DNA of 64,000 bases, from contig CADCXA010000024.1 of assembly GCA_902806565.1 (NCBI GenBank), positions 992,001 through 1,056,000 of the forward strand, written 5' to 3'. Each line of letters begins with the position of its first letter. Position 1 is the stretch's first letter. Origin of the DNA: Hypoxylon rubiginosum (taxonomy: Eukaryota > Ascomycota > Sordariomycetes > Xylariales > Hypoxylaceae). Position numbers and translations under genes: made by a program. Under the pieces are notes generated by a model. The model made no database searches, was not told where the DNA came from, and worked only from the letters and a program-made list of their open reading frames with translations. Shown here piece by piece: positions 12,322 to 23,500 of the stretch.

Positions 12322-13925
12322 CTAGTAAGCCATGCCCATCTCCGGCTTCGCCATGAAAACAGCATTAAGTGCGTCGCGAACCTCGAACTCCTCCATCACG
12401 GCCCCGAACCTGTTTTGGGGAAATTTTGGTTAGCCTCGTTTACGACCAGACAGACAAGAAGAAGAGAAGAGAAGTCAGTTAGTTTAGGTTGAGCCTAACA
12501 TACCCGTAGCACCGGACCTTGCCCTTGAGGTCGTCGATCAGCTTCTCGAGGTCCTCCCGCTTCAGCTCCCGGAGCCGCGGGTGGGCGAGGATCATGCCCC
12601 ACGCCATGACCGGGGTGATCTCGCCGTCGAGGTCCAGCTTCTTGCTCAGGTCGAGCAGGGTGGCGAGGTCCGCCTTGGACAGCTCCCAGGTCCGGTGGTT
12701 CGGCTCGCACTTGGCGTTGGCGTTGGCGTTGGCGGCGGCGGCGGCGACGACGGCGGAGTTCGCGTGGTTTTGGTGGTTATGCGCGTACCCGAACGGGATG
12801 TTATCGGCCAGCTCGGGAAAGGGCTCCGGCGGGCAGGTGGCCATGAGCGCGTGGCCGCAGGCGTCGCCGCCCGTGTCGTGCGCCCGCTCCAGCAGCCACG
12901 GCATGTGGTCCATGCACGGTCTCTCGAGCCTACGCGGCCCGTATTAGCACGGCCATAATCAGCTTACACCGGAATCCCCCAAAAAAGAAACGCAGCACCC
13001 AAGTAGTAGATTTACATTTGTGGCTCGAAGAAGATAGATTGTGCAGTGAACCACTACCCAATAACTTCTCCTTTCACTGCGGGGGAGGTGATATGTAGGC
13101 CTTCGAGGGGTCATCAGGGTTATCGTACGTTAAGACGAAATCTATTCCAGCCTGCTCGTAATCCACATGACTCTGACCAGGCTGCTGCTGCTGGCTCAAG
13201 CTCCGAGATTGCGGCTGGCCCCCTATTCCTTGCGACGACACGGACATGGAAGGGGGGCTTGATATCGACGTCAGGGGTGGCGTGTATGCGGTATTGGAGC
13301 TACCGGGTGCATAACTACCTGAGATACTACCGCTAGAAGTATACCCAGGGCTAAGACCGTTGCCGACGTCGTCCACGCCGGCCCCCGATCCGAGCGAGAG
13401 GCCGTTTTGTTGCAGGAGGGTCTTGAGCTGTCTATTCTCTTCCGCAAGCTTGTCTTTGTCTTGTGAGACATTGCTGTAGATCTCTTTCAGCCGCAGTACC
13501 TCGTCTTCGAGCGCCTTTATATATAATTCTTTCCGTTCACGATGTGTCCTAGAGATGAAGCTGTCAGCAACAACGAACGGCTTCCACCGACGGGAGATCC
13601 AATTGTACCTTTGCGCTTGGCGATTCAGTTCTTGGCGACGAGTTAACGCCGGTTTACTATCAGGTTTGGGACCTCGTCGCTTGGGCTGCTGGCCATCGCG
13701 CGTCGTTCTCTTATCATTCAAGGACTTCAAGAAGTTGAGATTTAGCGACGATAGTGGTCCCTTGTCTGGTTGGGCGTTGTTGGGGTTTGGAGGCGACCCA
13801 GAGGACGACATAGTCGAGACGTGCTCGTAAAGCGAGCCTAACGATGGCCTATGGTCGGAGGGAGAATAATGCGTCGGGGGCGACGGATAGCTGGCTGTTG
13901 GGCCTGGGTCAGTCATCCTGGCCAT
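12322..13925 (-). CDS. bZIP transcription factor
   Basis: Four exons: 13609-13925, 13129-13548, 12504-12929, 12322-12409; 416 residues. The basic region is split by intron 1: RRQELNRQAQ joins to RTHRERKE, giving the N-x-x-A-Q-x-x-x-R DNA-contact signature; the zipper heptads follow (LEDEVLRLKE, then DKDKLAEENRQLK). The C-terminal half contains the block ERPCMDHMPWLLERAH, then VMAWGMILAHPRL and an end reading GFGAVMEEFEVRDAL, conserved-looking in fungal bZIPs that carry a C-terminal regulatory region. Low-complexity Asn-Ala repeats sit near residue 300. I cannot name the orthologue. Intron 2 (12930-13128) has two possible donors in the same phase, see findings. Start at 13925 is the first ATG; Met4 is also possible. 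Confidence 0.85.
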
Positions 13926-16060
13926 GATTCATCAACCCGGACTCAACGACAAAGCGTGCGATCTCAAAGATCTGGGGAATGATAGAAGGGGGGTGACCGT
14001 ATCTAATTATAAGGCGATACGGTCCAAATTGATGGGAGACACCCTCATATATGGTGCTTCCGCGGAGCGGGGTGAAAATGCTACATACTAATAGATGAAT
14101 CGCCTCCCACACTTTCCGACTCGGTCTTGGATGGATGCGAATATGGGTTTTAATAGGACGCTGTGATGGCAATTGCCAAGTGAAGGCTCCGTCAAGTCTT
14201 TAGATTGCTACTATGTAAAAGGTATCGCCAAAAGATCTGATTTGCGTCGCGTGGTAAGACTACCTAACAATTCGACGACGAGTATGAAACCATCTCCGTC
14301 CTAGAGTGTCTGGACTCTGGCTGAGGTGATGCGCGCAATGGCGGTGGTCGATCTTCCTTTAGTGAGCGGATACACGCCCCACGACGAGATTGGATAAGAC
14401 GGTGAACTGCTTCCAATGCGGAAAGTTCCTCACTAACAGATATACGACTCCTTGCGTGGCAGATCCGGCCAGGGGCCCCTGATATGGCGATACGCGGCTA
14501 CACACGATAATACACAGCCTACCTATCCCGCAAGCGTTGGGTCAAGTGCCGTCCAATTTGTGGGTTTCTAAACACTTATTAAGAAGCTTGATCTTTTAGC
14601 CTTGGGTCTAATTTGTCTTGAACCGTATGTTGGGCATGTAGCCTATGCTAGGCTGTGAGCATAGGCTGTGTTTCCATTCGTCCAACGTCGACATACGCGA
14701 GCCCGTTGCGAGGATCATTAAATTCGTCCTTTAATTGCTTTCTGTTCTCTGAAGGCTAATCGCAGTTCATTCTCTTTTCTGGCGCGGAATACCGGCATCT
14801 TTAGTCAGCGTAGCCGAGTATAGTTGATGGATTGGGGGCTGTCTATTGTCTATGTGTCTACGGGTAACGAGTATCTTTTAGGTCGGGACTGGTAGCGGCA
14901 GCGGCAGTGGCAATGGCACTGGCAGTGTAGGAAATCTACAAAGCCCGTGCCATATCCAGGTGCTAGCTGTATGCTAGAAGAACTGGCCGTCATTCACAAG
15001 CCATTGGCTCGTCTCAGCGGTAATGTATGCGTCAGACCACAGTTGCTCGCTCGGATATAACATTCTTAGTACGATATCTAATCGAGCTCTTTCCTAACTG
15101 AGGACCGCACATAGTAATACTTATGTCCATAAGCACGCTGATGCAGTAGGTCGTTAACTCCAAACCCGGGTGGTCACGGAGAAGACCCAGTTGGGGGACG
15201 AGACGCCGTAAGGCGATTTGGCGTTGTTCAACAAAGTGATTCTAGAACGTACGTATTGGGTGATGGTGGAGGATATCCAAGTTGTCAAAGCTAGATCCTA
15301 GATGCTCTTTATGATGCATTCGAAGGCCTCCCAGCCGTCAATCTGACGCCCACGGCGAAGATCAAATTGAGCGGAGGTAGCAATGCAGGTTGATGATCTT
15401 GCTGGTCGAGTACAAGTTCCATTGGTCGTCGAGTACCTGTCTCCGTCTTGTAGATTTCTCCCAAGCAGCCAAGTACGTACGTACCGAGGTACCTAATGTA
15501 CGTAGACATTATCCGCGAAGTTGGAAATAATATACCCCACACGACCTGTTAGGAATGCTCTTGTTGTTGCGTCTGTGTACCTGTCAATGTCTCGCAACTC
15601 AAACCCGCTGACGTAACTGAATGAGAAGCTCTCACCCCGGCACGGGCCGGTTGGCACGAATCTTGTGTTGTGCCGTCCTGGCGGTAACACATCCTGATAT
15701 ATGTGTTCGCCTGCAAATTCGCTTATCTCCCTGACCCGAGTGAGAGGCGCACTAAGTGATCGCCTGGCTCGTCCCAAGTCCTGGGTCTTAGGGTCAGGCT
15801 TCTAAGCGGGGCTGGAATCTGAAACGACGGGGTTGGCGTTCTGGCGGCGGAAGGAAAACGGAGTATGCACTGCTCAGACTGCTCTAGCAGCCCTCCGTCG
15901 GCTTATATGCGGTCAACATAGCTTCTTACGATTCTCGAATTCTCGAGGCTTAACAACAAGCTAGCTGGCCCCTTAGCTTCTTGCTCGAACTGTCGTCATC
16001 TAAAGTCCACTTACACACTACCTACGTCTTCGTTTGTCTCGGCATTCACGCAGAAACCCC
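13926..16060. other. large divergent intergenic region
   Basis: About 2.1 kb between the bZIP gene (-) and the acyltransferase gene (+), a size common upstream of fungal regulators. It contains a GGCAGTGGCA-type low-complexity run at about 14894-14930. Short ORFs, including one at 15493-15777 on the minus strand, show no domain I can identify. Confidence 0.5.
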
Positions 16061-17046
16061 ATGGCTAAGGTGGCGGGGATCCCTACCAACCTAAGGGGCA
16101 TCCTATTAGTAACCCCCTGGGTTCTCTACCTGGCGGTGTGCGATCTGGCACTGTCATTTCTCTTGCTGGTCAAGATATTCGCGCCCGACCTCGTCTACCG
16201 CGTGTCTTCGCGCATTGCATACTCCGTCTGGAAGTGGATCCAGGTTATCTTTGAGCGATACAATGGCGCTCAGATCACGTTTTCAGGAGACCGTCTCCCG
16301 ATGAGGGAATCGGCTGTTGTCGTCTCGAATCACGTTACGTGGGCCGACTTTTACATGATCCAGGCCCTGGCCCTTCGCTCGGGCATGCTGGGGCAATGCC
16401 GATGGTTTGCGAAGATCCAGCTCCGCTGGGTTCCCTTTCTCGGTTGGGGCCTGTGGGCGATGGGTATGCCGATGGTGAGCCGGAATTGGATGCGAGACAA
16501 GCGCGAGCTGCAGCGTGTTTTCAGCGGCATCGTGCGTAGGAGGTGGCCGACGTGTAAGTGCCGGCTCGATGTCTTCTGCCGCAGCCCGCAGCTGATAGGT
16601 ATTCTGTGACTGACATACCCCGTCCTGCAGGGCTGATAAGTTTCAGCGAGGCTACACGATTCACTCCGGAGAAGTACAACGAGTCTACGATTTGGTGCAA
16701 ACAGAATGGCCGTCCGCAGCCCTTGCATCTGCTCTACCCTCGTACTAAGGGGTTCGTCACCACTGTGCAACACTTAAGAAAAGCACCTCACGTGAAGGCC
16801 GTGTATGACTTCACTATTGCGTATCAACGCAAGGACAGATTCCACGTAGCTCCGAGCATGTGGGACACTCTGATGCTTTCAGGTATTAGTGATTCTCAGG
16901 GATACAAATTCCACGTCCATGCGCGACGTTTCCCTCTCGAAGACCTGCCCTACACAGATGAAGAGTTGGCGAAGTGGCTGGAGCAGCGGTGGGTTGAGAA
17001 GGGAGAATGGCTTGACGCCTTGAAGAGTGAATGGGCTGCTAAATAG
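16061..17046 (+). CDS. PlsC-type lysophospholipid acyltransferase, Cst26-like
   Basis: Two exons, 16061-16553 and 16631-17046; 302 residues. The open frame extends upstream but has no ATG before 16061. The N-terminus carries a strong hydrophobic segment (about residues 8-40, LLVTPWVLYLAVCDLALSF). The catalytic motif is NHVTWAD, the His and Asp of the H-x4-D pair, and the acyltransferase block II/III region is FSEATRFTPEKY, written across the splice junction. This pattern matches the eukaryotic 1-acyl-glycerol-3-phosphate / lysophosphatidylinositol acyltransferase group (yeast Cst26/Psi1, human LCLAT1). An ER membrane location and remodelling of phosphatidylinositol or phosphatidate acyl chains are inferred; the exact acceptor is not visible in sequence. 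Confidence 0.85.
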
Positions 17047-20000
17047 TTACATCTTGTACATAGTACATGGTGAATTAACTACCTGGTTATGTTGGATAGA
17101 ATGGCTTAAGCTTGGGGACGGTACTATGATGGTGACGTTTTAATATAAAATAAATCAGAGAGAGCCGCACTACAGGAAGTAAGGATATTGGGACGAGCCT
17201 TGGCCATGTTCACCGGCCGTCCGTCGCATAGTACTTTCTGATAATCAAGAAACGTTTTGCCTAAAGTCGTCCTAACTATTTGCGCCACGAGCGCTTTGAA
17301 ACGAACGACATACATACCTAGGTACATAGTAGTATGGTGTCTTGCTGCAAGGAGTTATCGTGCATTCCTAAGGCTTGTTCGTCTCAAGTGACACATCACA
17401 GCTGCGCCAATAACCATGCAGCCGGCGGGTCTAGAGTCTAGACCGTCCCCTTCGTCATGTGTCATGAGATGCGCAAGTATACCCTGTGTATACCTTCAAC
17501 TCCATTACGTGGGGAACCAAACATATTTTAACCAAGGGGCACCTATGTCGAACCAGCAGCACATTATGAACTAATGCGTTCTTCGTACGTACGCTGATAC
17601 AACATTCCCCATTCGTCGTGGTTTTTCGAAAGAAGCTGGCCTACATGTGACTGACGACAGGTAGTGAATAGCACAGAGGATCTCGGTAAGCTGGCAATTG
17701 TGAAAGGTTTGACATCATTCGCTTAAAGCGATGTGTTGCGTATCATCAAGCTACAAGCTACAAGACGTGATCACACCCAATGCCTATCTACCTACACGTA
17801 TGTACGTACTTGTATGCATTGAATCGCCGTGCCGAAGACCTTTACTAATCCGACCATTGTTGACATGTTACGAAAGACGTAGCGATATGACCAAGGAGCG
17901 TAAATCGGGTAGCATGTATATAAATTGCTGTCGTAGATCACGGAACTAGCTCACTGATCGGGGCGAATGGTTGGTAGAGCTGGTGAGGTGAGAGGGTGGG
18001 TACGAGAGCATCATCGAACAGAGATTGGCTGGGTATCCCCCCTGATGTGTGAACTGTACCTACTGCAGGCTGGCTTCAGCCGTTGCATTGGCGAGTCGAC
18101 TTGGAGAACTACATGTATGTGATGGTGGGCGGGCAGTGGGCAGTGGGGTGACGGCCGTGACGACGCTGTGGAATGGGAAGAGTTTCAGTAGGACTCAAAG
18201 ATCGCTCGATATCGCCCGTCGTGCCACTCGTTTGTACTGCTCGATGTCTGTTCCCAGGACGATATACTTGCCAGGCCCTCAGGAAACTTCCATGTGAACC
18301 GTAGGACCGTGTTGGTCTTGTACGGCCTGAGATTCTCTTGCGACTTTAGCCAATGCCGTGTTTCTAAGCCTCCTGGCCTCTCCTGCGAGAGTAATGTAAT
18401 CCATGTTCCATGTTCCATGCCGCAGGATAAGAATGGGGGATCTCTCTGGCTGGTAAGAACCGGAGCCGAAGGACTTCATATGAACTTGCAGGTCGAGGGG
18501 AATCCCTCGCCGGTTTACCCTTTCTTCGGAAGGATAAGCCATAAACCTTGGACCTTGAGGGGGACCATCGACTGATGTCTCCTTACGGTCTTTTAAGACA
18601 ACCTACCGGTAACGTAAATACCTACATGAGGGACGAGTACTAGAGCTAGCTCGACTCCCGATCGGGGAGAAGGCGTGTGTCTGGTAGGTCGGATCGATAT
18701 CCCAAGATAAGATGACTGCATGGACAATGGTACATAATAAAGACGAAGCCGTCGTCCTCTTGGGAAGCAGCATGGACGCGGCATTGACGTAGGAATGTCC
18801 CCTTGGTGGACATTGGGTTTTTTTGTACGGCTCACGAGTAGACGAGCAGACGAGTAAACATCGGCCCAAGACTCGTCGATTGGGCTGGTTGTCTGCAAGA
18901 GGATCACTGGACCCATGTCCGATGCCATTCATTTGCTGACAACAACCAGCTAGGCACTTAGAACATGCCGCCGGAGTAGACTAGTTGGCTCCGCTGCATG
19001 GGGATATACCTATACATAGTAGAAGACTTGTGTGTCCATCTTGTATGGCGGGATGGTAGGATAGGTATATCATATCTCTGCGTCCGAAAGAGCTGTCATG
19101 ATTTGTAACTGGTAATCCAATTCCTCAATTCCTCACTACCCGTACACGGAGGAGAGTATATAGGTAGAATTATTGCGCACGTACACGTTCACATACCTGT
19201 ACCTACATCCGTCTGACGCGGCTTACGGCTATAACTTAGAACTTGGAGAGAAGAATGGATGGAAGCGAAAAAGAAACGAAACAGAAAATCCATGGAATGC
19301 GTGTAAGACAGGGTGACAACTTGCAAGTTACGTATTGGGGGGACCCTGTATGAAAATACCCTGTCACCTCGTCGCTTCGCAGGCAGCAGGGAGGGAAATT
19401 TCCGCATGACACTGCTTAAGGCGCTAAACGTTTAGCGGTGTTTTATGCCGGATGTTGTCTCCCAGAAACTAAGGGTACAATAACCTCTAGGCAAGTTAGC
19501 AGTACTACTATTAATAAGCTCTGTTGATAGGTCCCTAAGACCCCTAAGGTACTTCTTACAGGTATGTGGTAGCAGTGTAGGTGGGAATTGTAACGCCTAA
19601 GGCAGCCCGCAAGGCAAGCCTGGCAAGGTAATGGATGCTATTAGGGAACATTAAGGGAAATGCACCTCCCATGTTCGTTCCCCCGCTCTGGGTCTAATGT
19701 CTAATGGCTCTTCTGGGTGTTTACAGTACACTACACAGTATAATACACCGTGTATACCTCATGTTTCCTTTGCTGACTCTTTTTTTTCTTCTTCTTTACG
19801 CGCTGCCCCAAAAAGGAAGAACATCGAATAAACGAACCCGCGCTGTTAAGGGTATATCCACTCTGACCAAAATCGCTGGTTTCTTTAAACCTACCTCTTA
19901 GAGGTACGACCACCAACTCGTGTACAGTTCTTAATTCTTCCTTTTCAGCGGACCTTGTACGTAGTCGACCTCGAGACCTAAGCAGAATTGGCTCTTTTCT

Positions 20001-20263
20001 TGATAATTTCCTGCTAGGCCTTGTGTTCCTTTTTATTTAATTAATTTAAACACTGCCTTTGCTTGCCTTGCTTTGCCTGCTCTTTGGCCCCTCAGTGATT
20101 CTCCCTCGATACCGCCCTTTGTCAACAATAAGCCCGGATCGCGATAGCGCTCGAGTGCATTGCCGGCTCCTCGTAATAAGCTAAGAAGCCAAAGCTCGCT
20201 CTACATCGCCCAAACCTCTCCTTTCTTAAGAGTGACCAGATCAACTACGCACGTCACTCCGTC
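17047..20263. other. intergenic region upstream of the Rim15-like kinase
   Basis: About 3.2 kb without any recognisable gene on either strand. Frequent short motifs of the TACCTA/GTACGTAC type occur, including one exact TACCTAGGTA palindrome at 17315-17324. The distal half probably carries the kinase promoter and part of its long leader. Confidence 0.5.
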
Positions 20264-20290
20264 ATGTCTCGGGTTCTCGCGGGCTTTTGA
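20264..20290 (+). promoter_or_regulatory. upstream ORF 1 in Rim15-like leader
   Basis: ATG at 20264 opens eight codons (MSRVLAGF) and stops at 20288, ahead of the main start at 20488. Functional only if the transcript begins upstream of it and this leader is not spliced out. Confidence 0.4.
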
Positions 20291-20322
20291 CTCTGGCTGT
20301 CTGCCAGACAACTTGGCTTTGC

Positions 20323-20463
20323 ATGAGGTCAATTTTGACCGAGAACCGAATTTCGCTATACGCAGCTCTGCTTCGTCCCGACGCGTTTGCGCCCCCTTGC
20401 CAAACCGCCCAGGAGCTTTTCGATCCGACAGCACCCTTACCCGATGTCACCACCGCAATCTAG
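20323..20463 (+). promoter_or_regulatory. upstream ORF 2 in Rim15-like leader
   Basis: ATG at 20323 opens a 46-codon frame ending in TAG at 20461-20463, 24 bases before the main start codon. It has no recognisable domain. Confidence 0.4.
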
Positions 20464-20575
20464 TACCGTGGCTGTCTCTTCGCAACAATGGATGAGGATA
20501 CCAGTAGATTGGCCCCTCCGGCCGTCAGCTCGCTCCGTGCTCAAGCCATCGGCCGTTCTATGGAGAGATCTTTAA
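20444..20575 (+). promoter_or_regulatory. overlapping upstream ORF 3 in Rim15-like leader
   Basis: ATG at 20444 opens 43 codons in another frame and runs past the main ATG (20488) to TAA at 20573-20575. An overlapping upstream ORF normally lowers translation of the main ORF. Confidence 0.4.
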
Positions 20576-23500
20576 GTGCGAACATTAGGGAGGAACGTGA
20601 GGAGCTCCGCGAGGCTGCAGAACAGACTTTGAACGTCATAGTCGACCTGAATCTCGATGGCACGATCCGGTGGGTTAGCCCGTCATGGGCCGATGTTATT
20701 GGGACACAACCGAAGACCGTCGAGGGTACTTCAATTGCCGATTTAATCATCAGCGAGGACAAGTCTGCGTTTGCCGAAGCTGTTGATTCTATGAGGAAGG
20801 ATGATTCACGCAGCCAGTATATCCGATTTACTATTTATCTAGGGTCGTCGTCCAAGTTATACCCTACCGACGTGGATGAGGAATCTGGGGCTGGAGCTGA
20901 AGCCGAGGATAGGGGTCCCGCTATGGTCGAGCTCGAGGCTCAAGGTATCATGGTCTACGATCGTACTACCGGAAGCGAAAGTCATGTAAGACGTTCCATG
21001 GAAAACTACGCTGGACTAAACACTAATCTTTTCTAGACTATGTGGATGATACGGCCATGGATTGCACCTCGAGAGATCAAAATCGACCTTGCACCGCTGC
21101 TTGTAGACTCCCTGGGATCAGGTGCTGAGGTTCTTGCCAGTTATCTTACTCAATTAGCCGAGTCGGGGAACGAGGATCCTGCCAACCATCCGCCGCCGTT
21201 GCCAGTTCTGTGCCGCATCTGTGAACGCCAGATTCCTCCCTGGTGGTTCGAGAAACATACAGATTTGTGCCTTCAAGAACATCGAGCTGAGATGGACGTT
21301 CAGATGGCCCAGGAAAGTCTAACTGAACATAGACATGCTATCGTCAGGGTGCTGGATGCGCTGGAAGCCCGAAAGAGTCGGACGATCTCAGGAGACCCAA
21401 TTTCACTCCCTATTGCCGAATATAAGGGCTTGCCTATTGGGCCATCTTCTAGCACTTCCTCACCTGGGGCAGCATCGCCTACTCCCTCATCGAGAGATCG
21501 GTCCACTGGTTTTGGTCATTCTCGCTCTAGATCTTTTGCAGTGCGTCGTCCACAAGCTCGGATCGTGGAGCTGCTTCTGGATCTTTGTGACACCGCCATC
21601 GAGATCAGTACCCCCGCAATTAAAGAGTCATCGTCCCAATCCATTGGTGAGTTCCGCACGCAATCTCCACAATCCGAGTCGCGAATATCCCAAGTGCTCC
21701 AATGGCAGTCGCCTGGCTCCAACACCCTTGAACAGGAGCAAGGCCTAGCTGTACTTTGTGCGGAAACCGAGAAGATTGCGAAAGATAAAGTCGAGGCGGT
21801 GTTCCGACATAGGAGAATCATTGAATATGCGGAACGGATCCGAATCGAGTTCACCGTGATCGTCGAGGAGTGTATCGAGGATGCGCTGCGAAAAGCAGCT
21901 CGTATCGCGGCTGGTCGTCTGAGTGACTCCACCGAGGATGAAGAAGGCGAAGAAGACGAGGATGAGGCTGAAGAGACGTCGGTGGTGCAGGAGGATTCCA
22001 CTGCGTTAGCCGGATCTTTCGATACCCCTTCCTCATTAGCTCTTGCTCTAGGGAATGTGGAACTGAGTGATGTGGACGATAGGCGACATCTGTCACGCCC
22101 GCCTTCCGCTATCGAATCCACAAGATCAAGTAGTCCTAATCAATGTCCCACGCCAACATCGCATCGCGAAGTATTAGGAGCGGCGTCCCAGTCCCGTAAC
22201 TCTCGTCAGGGATCTACAATGCTGGAAAATGATGCCGGAGACAGCGACACAAGTGGTAGGTCTACGTCTAAACCACGCCAACCAAGTCGGATCGATTCGC
22301 CTATGTCCGAGCTAGGTAACCTGCGACGTGCTACTAGTTCACGGGAACATCACCGCCGGAGCCTCATCTTGACCGGTACGTCGTCTCCTCACCGTCAAGA
22401 ATCGCCCTCGAGAGGTGCCCAGCCCTCGTCACCACTCCGGATACATAAACCTCGAAACCTTCAATACTCACAGGAGCGAGTCACCTCTCCCGAAGCTTCT
22501 CCTATGCTTCCCAACAGTGAGTTTAATTCGCCAATTATTATCCCCCATCACCGTCGGCAATCGTCAGCAGCTCTATCAGAGTTTCCAAATCGAGCTCCCA
22601 CGTCCCCTCGCATGAATGCCGCCAACCATCCCCCAATGGCACGTGCTGTTCCGCCTTCTATCAAAGACTTTGAAATCATCAAGCCGATCAGCAAGGGTGC
22701 TTTCGGCAGCGTCTACTTATCCAAGAAGAAGTCTACGGGCGAGTATTTCGCAATCAAGGTCTTGAAGAAAGCAGACATGGTTGCCAAGAACCAGGTCACC
22801 AATGTGAAAGCCGAGAGGGCTATCATGATGTGGCAAGGGGAGAGCGAATTTGTCGCAAAGCTGTATTGGACGTTCTCTAGTAAGGATTACCTGTACCTTG
22901 TCATGGAGTATCTAAACGGTGGTGACTGCGCTTCTCTCATTAAGGTCCTTGGAGGCCTGCCCGAGGACTGGGTGAAGAAATATCTTGGGGAAGTAATTCT
23001 AGGGGTTGAGCATCTGCATGATCGAGGCATCATTCATCGTGACCTAAAACCCGATAACTTGCTGATCGACCAGAAAGGTCATCTCAAGCTAACCGATTTT
23101 GGTCTGTCTCGGATGGGATTAATCGGCCGGCAGAAGAGGGCTTTGAATAGCGGAACTGCTGACCCTACCCCGGACCTTCTCAAGACGGGTCCTTTTGTCC
23201 GTTCGACATCAGTCGCATCATCTCGGTCGACCTCACTCGACCTCCATGGCAGCCACAATTCCCCTGGTGCGACTCCACAGATTACTCCTGACAATGGAGT
23301 TGGTCAGCCATCCTATTTCAACCTGTCCCAAGTTCATCAAGAGCCTCGTCGCATCTCTGGCCAGCGTAGCGATAGCGGCGGTAGCGAAACGCTGACGCAC
23401 ATGTTGGGAAATTTCTCTCTAAACGACATACAAGGCAGTCAGGCTAGTCAGGCCAGTCAGACTAGTGTACGATCCCCGCGCGATGACGCGAGCGATGCTG

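Noticed and set aside
15493..15777. 94-codon minus-strand ORF in the large bZIP/acyltransferase spacer
   Set aside because: Protein-like composition but no family recognised, no ATG context or neighbouring exons that extend it.
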